DNA of 64,000 nucleotides, taken from contig JAIXMG010000004.1 in the NCBI GenBank assembly GCA_025201345.1, positions 806,001 to 870,000 on the forward strand. The letters are read 5' to 3'. Of the stretch, positions 11,470 to 22,290 are shown piece after piece. The notes under the pieces are model-generated. The model saw only the letters and a list, made by a program, of their open reading frames with translations, had not been told where the DNA came from and ran no database searches. Source of the stretch: Thamnidium elegans. Taxonomy: Eukaryota; Mucoromycota; Mucoromycetes; Mucorales; Mucoraceae. Positions within the stretch are counted from its first letter, which is position 1. Every line of letters starts with the position of its first letter. Position numbers and translations under genes: made by a program.

Positions 11470-13044
11470 TTAGACTCTAATCAAAGGGTTCCAACCAGCT
11501 CTAGCCACCCTAAGCACCCAACAAAGCACGCCGCCTGCCGTCATCAACATACCGCAATACACAGCTGCATAAGTGTACCCGGACCTACTAATGATAGCTG
11601 AGACAATAGGCGATCCAAACATATACCCAAGTGTTGAAGTGATATAAAACAACCCGTTCGCTGCAGAGATATTATCGTACCCAGCTACCTCAGGAAGCGA
11701 AGCACCGTTTAAAGTAAGATATCCTCCGCCAAAGAAACCGTAAAGCACAACATAAACCCAAATTGCTGCTTCTGTGGTAGCCGTTGTCCAAATTGCCAAT
11801 GTAAAGATACCAGCTAAGAACGTGCAGAGGAACAATCCGTTGATACGGCCTAATCGATCACTGATCCAACCTGTTGAAAGCATAGACACTGCATTGACTG
11901 CTGACATGATGGCTCCCAAGTTTGTACCGATCCAAGGATCCAAACCAATTGATTCAGCATATGCTAATGAATTAAATAAATAAATACCTCTTTATATATA
12001 TATATAGTATTCCTTTCTACTTACAAGCCAAGAAAAAAGCAGGCGTCTGAAGAAAAAAAAAACACATTGTCAATACTTTTTGTTTTTTAATATACATGCG
12101 TAAAGGGGTAACTTACCAGATACCCAAAAGTAGTGATGGTACCACATGCAAGCATAATTTGAAACTGCTTGTTCTCCACAACCAACTTTTTTTGTTTTTG
12201 ATACAACTGGCCAAACCCTTCTTGTTTGATTACCACAGCATTAGCAGGAGGTCTCACCAGTACAGTAGCTACCAGCATAAACGCAAAGCACACAAAGCCA
12301 GCAATACGCAGAGCCCAACGATAATCCAAGTTTGAAATAGCAGCTTGACACATATTCGAGAAGATCAAGCCACCTATACCGGAGCCGGACATACAAAGAC
12401 CAACAGCTAATCCTCTACGAGTAGTAAACCATTGCTGAGGAGCAGCTAAACAAGGAAAGAAAATAAACGATGCACCAATACCAAACATGACACCTTGAGT
12501 TAAATACAAGTGCCAGATTTCATGACTGATACTAGCCAACATGAGAGCTAAGGGACACAAGATGTTACCGATGGCAAGCATCTTGGTGTACCCAAGTTTA
12601 CTGGTGACCCATTCATTGATAGGCCCCAAGATAAAAAATAATGCGATACAAATTGAACCGATCCATGATAATTCGTTCATTCTACCGGGATAGACTACTT
12701 CGTTGTAATGGTTAAGAAATACACCCCAAGTATAATTTACACCGTACCTACAAAAAAAAAAAAAGTTTTTAATTCAACCCCTAGAAATCTATTTCTTTAT
12801 ATATACATACTCTGCTACCATGCCCTAATAATTTTTTTAGTTGAATGATTTAACAATATATGTATTTATAGCTTACACAAAAACCTCCAAAAACAACTAG
12901 CCAAGCAGCAAGACCCCCGTTAGGTGGTTCTTGACTTGTTACTGATATATTATTTTCAATATCTTGTCCACTGGATTCATCATCAAGAGTTTCTTTGGTA
13001 TTAATTACATATAACGCCTTATCTGAATCGATTTTACCGCTCAT
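11470..13044 (-). CDS. Monocarboxylate transporter-like MFS permease
   Basis: Five exons (12877-13044, 12811-12824, 12117-12747, 12025-12046, 11470-11963) give 442 aa. The start region reads PPNGGLAAWLVVFGGFC, the conserved entry to helix 1 of the MCT/Mch branch of the major facilitator superfamily, preceded by about 35 polar cytosolic residues. After the splices it continues YGVNYTWGVF, then ISDRLGRINGLF at the loop after helix 8; about 12 hydrophobic segments can be counted. Exons 2 (14 nt) and 4 (22 nt) are micro-exons required to keep frame and restore the conserved helix 1 and helix 7 regions. Fungal members sit in the plasma membrane and carry monocarboxylates or riboflavin (Mch5); the substrate here cannot be told. 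Confidence 0.92.
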
Positions 13045-14312
13045 TACAAAAAAAAGGGGGAGAGGGTTGGGGTTGGGGTTTTTAAAGAAAAAGAAGAAGA
13101 AAGGAAAAAAAAAAGGAAAGAGGTTTCCAGCAGTGTGGAAAAAGTTAAAGAAGTCAGCAAATCGGGGGTTGTCAAAAAAAAAAAAAAAAAAAAAATGTTT
13201 TTGAGGTTCCGTTTCAGTTAAACTTTTTTTTGTTTTTTTTTGTTCATAAAAGCTGTCAAAATAAAATAATTTAGCACGAATCAGAAATTACAGTCAATTT
13301 TTCTTTTTTTTCTGGTAGGGTCACCCTTTTTTTTTTTTACTACTTTGTTTACAAAAAAAAAAAAAAAAAAGAGTAAATAAATCTTATCCGTAATTCGTTT
13401 CCATTTTGTTTAAATCCGAGTTTCAAAAAAAAAAAAAACTATTGCCTTGTCATTTTTTTAAAAGGATAAAAGAAGAAATTTGTTCTTCTATTCTTTTCTT
13501 TTAACTAGAATGTATTTTTTTTCTTAAATACTTAATAGACCAAAGTGTGTGTCCCTTTTAATTGAACTGGGTTCTCTCTCTCTCATGCGCAGAGGATTAA
13601 AATAATAAAAAAATGACAGCTCGGTTAAATAATTATGACGAACCAATTAGCCCCCGTCATCTCCTATAAACAGTTAAATCCCGAAATCCCAAAAAAAGAT
13701 GGTCCTAACAAAGCTGTCTCTCTTTTTTTTAATGCAAATATTTATGGACAACAATTTATTTTTGGAAACAAAATGTATTTATAAAAACAAGATTGGGCTT
13801 TTTGTGTGTGTACAAATACGGAAGGTTTAGTTTAGTAAAATGTAACAGTGTCAATTTAAATACGTTTATCAACAAAAGTACTAGGACCGAAGGTGATGGC
13901 AACAAAATACTCCTTCTCTTCTAAATAATATGTTACACGTAAGAATGCTAGTTACAGTTTTTAGACGTATCTTAAAAATAATAATAATAAAAAAAGAAGT
14001 TATGTTTCCGAATTCTGCATGTTATTGGTTACAAGATTGATAGCTTTGATGGTAAATACAAATAAATAAAAAAGGTCCTATGATTATTCCACATTACACA
14101 CTACTTTTAAGTTAACTCCGAATGATTTAGCGGGTAGCGTATAATCTAGACTAAATAAAACAAAGCCTAAAAGAAGCAGATGTGATTAATGCACAGGTCA
14201 TGATGATTGAAGAAATACACACATTAAGAAAGTATATATATATATGTACAACAACAAAAAAAAAGTTTATTTTAAAATATCTGTACAGAGGGGGATTATA
14301 CACAAAAAAAGT
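13045..14312. other. Intergenic, low-complexity
   Basis: Long A and T tracts (for example 13170-13194 and 13353-13370) and no gene-like frame. It should contain the promoter of the MFS gene, which starts at 13044 and reads leftwards. Two TTGGGG units near 13065-13078 look telomere-like but are too few to call. Confidence 0.5.
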
Positions 14313-14705
14313 TTATTTTGATGATTTTACACCAACAGCTCTTAAGACGCAAGATTTCCAAGACGATGAAGTAGCTTTTACGTTTTGTCTAGCGTAGTTT
14401 GATTGTTTCGCGAAAAAAGTGTTTTCATCGCTATACTCATCAGATTCATCTTCAGGTTCTGGATAGGATACAGGTGTAGTAAAAGCTCTTTGACCAGTCA
14501 TACCAAGCTTCTTTCTTGAAAAATTTGTAGTATTTGATTTATTTTCATCTATTGAAGTATAAGACGACGACCTTGATCTGAAGCCTTTGCATTTTTGACG
14601 AATAGTTGTTTGTAAGTTACTTCTTTTATAAGAAGGTTGAGAAGAGAAATAGTTTTCATCATCTTCTTCTTGGTGATATAATAAAGTGGATTTTGTAGAA
14701 TTCAT
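14313..14705 (-). CDS. Small hypothetical Ser-rich protein
   Basis: A single open frame of 130 aa starting at the MNSTKS methionine; the longer upstream extension is hydrophobic, T-tract derived and unlikely to be coding. The protein is polar, rich in Ser, Arg and acidic residues (YPEPEDESDEYSDENTFF), ends in a basic C-terminus and looks intrinsically disordered. No family recognised. Codon usage and composition differ clearly from the surrounding A/T tracts, which supports real coding, but there is no domain or splice evidence. Confidence 0.4.
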   Translation of the reverse strand: MNSTKSTLLYHQEEDDENYFSSQPSYKRSNLQTTIRQKCKGFRSRSSSYTSIDENKSNTTNFSRKKLGMTGQRAFTTPVSYPEPEDESDEYSDENTFFAKQSNYARQNVKATSSSWKSCVLRAVGVKSSK

Positions 14706-15219
14706 AAGGAAAAAAAAAAAAATGGTTAAAAAAGAGAGAAAAAAAGGTAGGAAAATACAAATTAAAAAAAGTCTGTATTTATATGTATGATACTTGTGGT
14801 GGCATTTTAAAAATTCTATTAAAGGCAATGTTTAATTTGTGCCATGTACCAACATCCGTTTAATTTGATCAAAGCGTTTTTGATTTCGTGGTACTACATT
14901 AGTTTCCCGCTCTTTTTTTTTATCTGTTAAAAAGAAACTTTATAATTAAAGCATACAATTACCACAAACACCGCGTTTGGCAGTGCATACATTCCTCTTT
15001 GTTCTTTTATTTTAGTTTTAAAATGACCACTCTCTATACGTACGCTACTAAAAAAAAAAAAGAGAGAATCATATATGGTTCCCCTTTAAACAATCATCAA
15101 AATAACCTCTAGTAAAAAACGTAGATCTCGGAACACAAATTAAGCTAATTACAGTCTAGCTCTAGTACTTGAAAATCAAGTTTATTAAAAAGCAGTTGGT
15201 GTTAAAAAATAAACTTTTA

Positions 15220-17090
15220 TCAATATATATCAGACGGTAAATTATGATGATGATGATCGGATGGGGAATAATAAAAATCCATTTGACTAAATAATGGACT
15301 AGGTGGGGTTAAAACAGATGACGATCGATTATTTGGTATCTTTGTAGTGGTAGTAGTGGGTACTAGTGATAATCTCTTTTCCTTTTTTTTCTTCAAGAAT
15401 CCAAGTGGAGAGAATAATAGTGAAGTCTTTTTGGTTGGGGTTGGTAAGAACTGGTGTGGTTCATAATCATTTGTTTCTTCATAAGGTGTAAGGAGTGTCG
15501 ATTTGTTTTTATTGTAACCTATATATATATGATGTATGAGAATGAATCGTTTTTTTTTTACTGTTTGTAATACTTACTTTTATCATCTGTAAATGTCAGG
15601 TTACTTAATATTGGATCACTTTTTGATTTGTTACTTGATTTATATAATGGATCTAGTGGGTATTGATGCGGTGGTAATAAAGTCTTTTTTTTTTATATGG
15701 TTCTATTAGTTACTAATAATAATCAAAAAATCTCTTTTTTTTTACCTTCTTTTTTGTATCCCAAGGACTAGGTATCTTTTTTAATTGTTCATTTACTGAT
15801 CGTAACTGTTCATCGTGTCTGGTAGGTATATTAATTTCTTTAATCGTTCTAGTAGTTTCTGGTTGTCGTTCTCTTCCATCTCTTTTATATTTAGTATATT
15901 TTGGAATCTCTTTAAAAAAACAAAGTTTAGTGTATGGGGGGTAAAATATCTCTATTTTTTTTTTACCTGGTAATGTTGAGCCTGTACCATAATTAGTTAT
16001 AAATTTATATAATTGTTCTTGAACATTTATATCATCCATAACTGTTAGTAATCTTTCACAAGTCTATATATAAACATAATGTATATAAATAAAAATTGTT
16101 TATTGCATAACTACACACACACCTGATCGTCAATGCTATATGTACAAGCCGTCATGCTGGCAAATCTACATATATAATTATAGGGTTAATATATATGCAT
16201 GTTAAATAACAAGTCTTTTTTTTTTTTTACGTCTTTATCACTGCTTTTAAATACTCTAATCGATTAGACTCTAATGATTCAAAGGTCTTACAAGACTCTC
16301 GCCAATCATGTATCCATAAATGTGAATTGGATTGCATTAAATTAATAGCCTTTTGGTACTCGTAATCTAATATATCTGTTTCTTTATCAGATGGACTAAA
16401 CTTTTGGCATTCTTGAATATATAACTGTCGAGACTAGTAAATAATATAAGATAACATATTATATGTAAATAATCTGTACATACTTTTTTTACATTATCAC
16501 CATGCAATATCTTTATATTTTGTGATTCCTTCATTTGATTGGTCATCTATATAAAACTTTTTTTTTTTAGATAATCTTTTTCTTAAAAAAGTAAATAAAA
16601 AAAAAAAAAAGCGTACAAATGATTTAATAGTTTCTTGTTCTTTAAAGTAATCCTTTAAAGGTATTTCTAATAAATTCTTTATATTATCACTTAAATCCAT
16701 ATGTGCTCTTGCGTTTATTTCTGTTGTATTCGAAAGCACACTAAAGTTTTCATCTTGTGTATGAAACGTCTCTGATAATTTTAGCAGCTGATTTCCATAT
16801 TCTAGTTCTATTTGTGCTCTTTTTTATATGTAAATAAAAAGAAGATATCTTTTTGTCGTTGTTGTTTTTTTTAAAAAAAAAATAAAGCTAACCTTTGGTT
16901 GAAAAAGTTTTGAATGGCAACATTGGTTTTATTAGATTGTTCAAGTCTATCTATTAAAATATTCAGGGCAGCTTTATCCGAAGACTAGTAAAAAAGAAAG
17001 AGTTTTAATAAAGGAGTTTTGCAAAAGGAAAAACAGTAGGCAAATTACCCAAAAGTTGTTCTCTATAGAACAAGTCGTATTTATTATCAT
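15220..17090 (-). CDS. F-BAR domain protein
   Basis: Ten exons (17049-17090, 16893-16984, 16617-16818, 16484-16546, 16231-16433, 16123-16165, 15967-16063, 15746-15909, 15578-15683, 15220-15518) give 436 aa. The N-terminal 250 residues show the F-BAR pattern: NNFWSSDKAALNILIDRLEQ, FFNQRAQIELEYGNQLLKLS, ARAHMDLSDNIKNLLEIPLK, then a helix with SHLWIHDWRESCKTFESLES before the tip of the coil. The C-terminal third is disordered, Ser/Pro/Thr-rich and basic (a run of Lys near the end) with no SH3 domain. The F-BAR region most resembles the Cdc15/Imp2/Hof1 or Bzz1-like groups, which bend the plasma membrane and scaffold actin in cytokinesis or endocytosis. Exon 3 to 4 joining removes an A/T-rich intron and is the least certain border. 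Confidence 0.85.
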
Positions 17091-19030
17091 GGTTTATTGA
17101 ATGATGGTCAATTGAATAAGAAAAGAAGAAAAAGAGAGAATTATTTTTAACCTAATTTTCTTTCACCCCCTTCTTAAAGAGTACGAAGTATATCATGTGA
17201 CTAATCTTTATGTGTCTTTTTAAGCAAGTACTCTTCAGCATTTCTTATTCCTCTTTAATACGCTCTTTTATATTAACATTCTAACAAAAATAGATATTAC
17301 ATTGTATGCTTTAACATTCACTTTATTGTAATTGAATTAAACAAAAAACTCTTTTTTTTTTCTTTGTGCAACTTTTCCTTTGTGTATCGCTTCAAGGGTT
17401 TCTATTGTTTAAAATAGCTTTTTATTTTTAAACATAAAGAAAAATTTGCTTAGCTTTTACCGTATGTAAATGACGCACACATATATATACATATTACCAT
17501 TTGATTTATAACAAAGTTCTTGGCATTCAACGTAGTTTCACTGCTGGATTTTCCACCTATTCTTAAGTCTAGTAAAAAAAATGTGTGACCCATTACCTTT
17601 ACGGGATGGCCGTCGTCAGAACTGTATTGATTTGTAACCAACATAAAAAAACAAGTAAAGAAAAAGGCCTGTTAAAAAAAAAGAAAAAAGAAGGAATAAG
17701 TGAATAAACCCTCTATTTTATTGTGATCTATTAACGCATAATACCGGTTTCGGCGATACTCTATTTTTGATCTATTTTGCAAAGATGGAAAGCTTACTGC
17801 TATTAAAAACAAAACAGCTACCTTTGGTTCAATACTTGATGTTAAGCGTATCAAAACATAATGCTACTTCCAGAAAATTTTCATTTATGCATAGAGCTCT
17901 TATTCTACCCGCGTTAAATCACATCTAGTAGCATATTAATCCTCCTACTAGTCCAACATAACAGTACAGTAAATATCGAACAGTTTGAAGAAACAGTCAA
18001 GATGCGTTGAACAAACGACTCTAAGATAGAAGCTGTTTAATTTAGAAGAAAGCAGATCGTGAAATAAGAGACTTGAAGCGAGAAAGAAATGCATCACAAA
18101 GAAGCAAAGAAGGCGGAGGAGATAGAGTTCAAGCATATATGTAGAAAAATTACGTTGTGAAATTGAGGGGATAAGATAGCTTAATAACAAATATGAAGTA
18201 GTTACATTTTTTAGTGGAACTGATTACGGTTTACGAACAATGTCTGTAACAGTAAGTATAAATAATTACAGGCTTTACTATATATCGTAACTTATAAATG
18301 TCAAACTAAATATTTAGGCCAATAGAACACATACAAGCTAACTTCAAAAGACATAAGTTACTTTTCCTTGAAAAAGAGAATGTCATATAAAGTTGAGCAA
18401 AGAAAAAAAAAGAGAAAACGGCTCGTATAAAACAGTATAAATACATAGATATTAAGAATCAATTGTAACTAAACCCAATCTTCTACATTTATAGGGGCTG
18501 GGAAAAGATGTAAGTGAACTTGTCAAAGCTTGCGAAACCGGCGAGTTCAAAATGAGATTAAAATAAAGAAGCAACTTAATGTATATTATACAGAAAACCA
18601 AACATGCATTCACTTGTATATGTAGTACCATGCTAGAGAAAGAGATATGTTGCGCGCGTTCTACAATGCTCGAGTCACGTCTAGAGATATTTATCGTCGT
18701 TAAAGATATAATTACTTTTTCCTTTTTTGTGATTTTGACTTATTTCACCGTTCAGCAGCCAATGAATTTTGTTCTTTGCGTGTTAGTCATTAGATGCTTG
18801 TTTTATTGAGAAAAAAAGGGAGGCTTTACATGTATTTTTTATTTTACAAATAAGGCAAGTCTTGTGACTTACCATTCAACCAGTTGACAACTTCCATTCT
18901 AATTTTATACATGTATATTTTTTTTTTTTCCTTTTTTGAGAGTTTCTTTTTTCCCTTTTATTATTATTTTTTTTTATAAAAAGAGCCATTAGTTTTTTTT
19001 TTAAAAAAGAGAAATAGAGCGAGTTGAAAT
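17091..19030. other. Gene-poor stretch with a possible ORF relic
   Basis: No intact gene. Scattered plus-strand fragments between about 17950 and 18570 look like one decayed protein: LKRERNASQRSKEGG near 18070-18110, FFSGTDYGLRTMSVT ending at about 18252 beside a GTAAGT donor, and after an acceptor at about 18494 GLGKDVSELVKACETGEF. Stops and frame changes separate the pieces. A Gly-Thr-Asp-Tyr-Gly-Leu motif of this sort is reminiscent of the first acidic motif of RuvC-like nucleases in mobile-element proteins, but this is unproven. Confidence 0.35.
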
Positions 19031-21991
19031 ATGCTCCAACGACTCTTTCGTAACAAAACTGGCTCAAGAGACGCTGACGACCATCAGAGCCAATTACTAT
19101 TAGAATCCCAATCGTAAATAAAAACCACAATTAAATACTTTTTTTTTTAAAAAAAGAAAAAGAAAAAAGGAAGAGGGAGTGTGTAAGAGAAAAGTGTAGC
19201 TTTACGGGAAGGTGGGGGCAAATTTCTTTTCTTTTTTTTTTTTTTTTTAAAAAATATATGCTTGTGTTTTTTTAAAAAGAACTTTTTTTTTTTTTTTTTT
19301 ATAAAAAAAAAACTAGATGGCAACCAAATAATATACAACCGCAAGATTTACGAATACTATTTTGTCAGGATGTAGGAGATTCCAACAAGACAATTTTATA
19401 CGATTCCGATTACTTTTTAAATATGGAAACAGATAGTCGGTCACCACCACCTCCAAACACTCCTTTGGCTCGTTCTTGGAATGGTTCTCAGTTACATAAT
19501 AGTAGACCAAACATGGATATAGGTTCATTTAAAGACCAACGTCATGACTGGAAACCTTCTTATATGAGAACAATGCCTTCGTTATCAGTAGATCCAAACC
19601 AACAGAGTAATTATAGACAAGTATGTTTTTTATTATTATATAAACCCCTCTCTTTTTATACTTATCAAAAACAATAGAGCAACCGCAAATTAGATTTAAC
19701 TGGTGAGATGATCTTTGGTACTGCACCGCTTGCTTATAAAGGAATGAATACTAAAGTTCATTACTATAAACGAGACAAGAACCCACAAATTATTATATCT
19801 AAATTATTTACATTAAATAATACAGCTCAAATGGATGCAACTAGACGTACTTCGTTTTCATCTGTAAACAGCGATAGATCTACTACTTCATTTACTGCCG
19901 CATCATCTATTTGTGAAGACAATATATCTGAACAGTCAAGTGACGATGATCATCTCTCGGCCGCCTCCATTTATCCTCCTGTACTAGGTCTGTATCAATC
20001 AACAAAACGCACGCGTAGATTTAGCCAGACAAATATGGAAAATGGTATATTTAGTCCTACCCCGTTACCAACAACTAGAATATCTCCTTTAGAAAACGTA
20101 AGCTAAAAAAACCCTCCTTTTTCTTATTATTATGTGTATAACATATTTTTTTCTTAGCCTGTGCGACAACATACATCAAGATCCGTCAAATTTGCTGTAG
20201 CCATTATTATTACACTTCAAGACAAGAACGAAACGCTTTACGATTTTATATTCTCTCACTTTGCTTTAATTGAAAATAGATTACATCAATTACAAGCAGT
20301 TGCATTCAAACAATTATATCAATACTTTAAATCTCATCCTCCTCATTCTTACCTTCAACCTCGTAAACGATCAAGTTCCATCCTCCTAAGTCCAAACACT
20401 TTTCAAAAGGATATGGTATTAATGGAAGCTGCCAATCAATTTAAAACGTGTTTCTTTGATTTATATCAAACACCTCGCATACAAGTAAGTTGCGCCACTA
20501 AAATCCTGTAGTTATTCTATATTTTGACTTTAAAATGATAGGAACCCTTATGGTTAAATATGTCGACATACCCTGATAGAAAATCGGATTATGAAGCCAG
20601 TTTAATAAAAGAATTAATGGGTTTAATACAACTGTACGATACAAAATCTTACAATTACTTTATTTCTACTTTATTAACTGGCGTTTTGATGCATCATCTA
20701 TCTTGGGTAAACACTGTAGCACCTCCTGAAGCAGATATAGTAAGTGTTTATGTCACTTGTTACTTTCATCTGACCAACAATCTATTTTTTTTATATAGCA
20801 TGCTGGATGTCATCACGGTAATTATGACCCACTTTGGGCTCAACTAAGGTAACTTTTTTCTTCTTCTACCGCTCCATTGGATTATTTATTAAAATTTTCA
20901 TAAAGTGACCTGTACGGATTTATCGGCACACCTTCACGTATTACACGTACGCTTGTGGTTGGTCTTCGTCCCAGCCTAGTCCGTCGCATCCTTTATATCC
21001 TCACGTACTTTATCCGATGCAACGAAGTATTTGAAAACACCGAAAGTAGAAACAGCTCATCCGATTCCATATTTAGTCACGAACTAGATGATACCAGGGA
21101 CAAGTTTGAAGATAAAATCGTACGGCATTTGACCGGTGATGTTGAATCCATCGCTATTCCAAATAACAATAGAAATCATCTGTATACACCGTCTTCGGTA
21201 GAATCTACTAATTCCATAAAGAGTTCGTCAAAGTGGTATAGTGATGCCGAGGATAGACCGTGGTCCCCAGATCCGTTTGTGGTAATATCCTCGTCTTCGT
21301 CGTCGTCGTTGGAGGTACCGTCACTTACTGTTTCTCCCACTGGAAGTTGTCATGTTGCTATGCCAAAGTAAATTATTTTTTTTTAAAAAAAATATGTATA
21401 TATGGATATTTCTAATCTCTCTCTTTCTCTCTCTTTCTCTCTCTTTCTTTTAGATCGACAGTGACCCATATGGAACCTGATATCACTCCCGAATCAAATG
21501 ACACCCCAACCAGAACTGACCGCCTCTTTTCCAAATCATACGGTCGCTCATTAATGGCGTCTTACTGTGACACATACAAATCCGATTTTGTATTAATGGG
21601 TATCCCCACTCTACCTTCCACAACTATACTTGATAACGATTTACGTACTACCTTGGAACAATTCACACTTTCCGATTCAGTTTCCGAAGCTTCTTGTCTT
21701 GTTATTGATACAAATAATTTGTAAAGCTTTTTTTTTGGTATTTGTATGTATATGTATATCTAATTTGTTTTGTTTTTTAGTAAATGTCGTGTGTTGAATC
21801 ATAAATTGTCGGAGACAGATACAAAGAAACCAAGCCCAGGTAATTGGCAAGTAATTGGTATGTCTAACTTAGTACATACCATGTTGATAGACATGAAGGA
21901 GCTTTTTGAACAAAACAATAATGATTTATCTTGTTCAGAACAAGTAAGTTTTTCTTTCTTTCTTAGTATTACTTTTATATATTCTTACTAA

Positions 21992-22036
<45 letters not shown>

Positions 22037-22268
22037 GGTCATCCATTTAATGGAAGATAGTTTACAATTGATGTATCTACATAGTACAATGTTACAAGAC
22101 ACGGTACAAGACGCTCTCCAAAACGGTCAGGAACCACTAAGTAATACCTCACGCTTAGCAGAGACCTTGGGTTTGCATCAAAATGATATTCCGTTGCTGC
22201 TTAACGTCTGCAGTACTTATGATACCAAGATGTGGGAGTTGCAAAGGAATGCGTTTAATAATAATTAA
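19031..22268 (+). CDS. Folliculin-interacting protein (FNIP/Lst4 family)
   Basis: Ten exons (19031-19113, 19317-19620, 19678-20097, 20158-20484, 20542-20739, 20799-20848, 20906-21367, 21454-21720, 21781-21943, 22038-22268) give 834 aa. The start [11 protein letters not shown] matches the basic N-terminus of FNIP proteins, followed by [20 protein letters not shown] and [20 protein letters not shown] (FNIP N-terminal longin region). The middle domain is marked by [38 protein letters not shown] and [18 protein letters not shown]; the C-terminal domain by [20 protein letters not shown] and [16 protein letters not shown]/Lst4 pairs with folliculin/Lst7 as a Rag GTPase-activating complex at the vacuole or lysosome in amino-acid signalling to TORC1. 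Several Ser/Asn-rich insertions separate the conserved blocks. Intron 9 contains T30 directly followed by A13. The stop is 22 bp from the convergent stop of the next gene. Confidence 0.92.
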
Positions 22269-22290
22269 AATAAAGCGTACATAAGATATT

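Noticed and set aside
13060..13082. Telomere-like TTGGGG units
   Set aside because: Only about two units in a purine-rich low-complexity tract; not a telomere or a convincing interstitial telomeric repeat.
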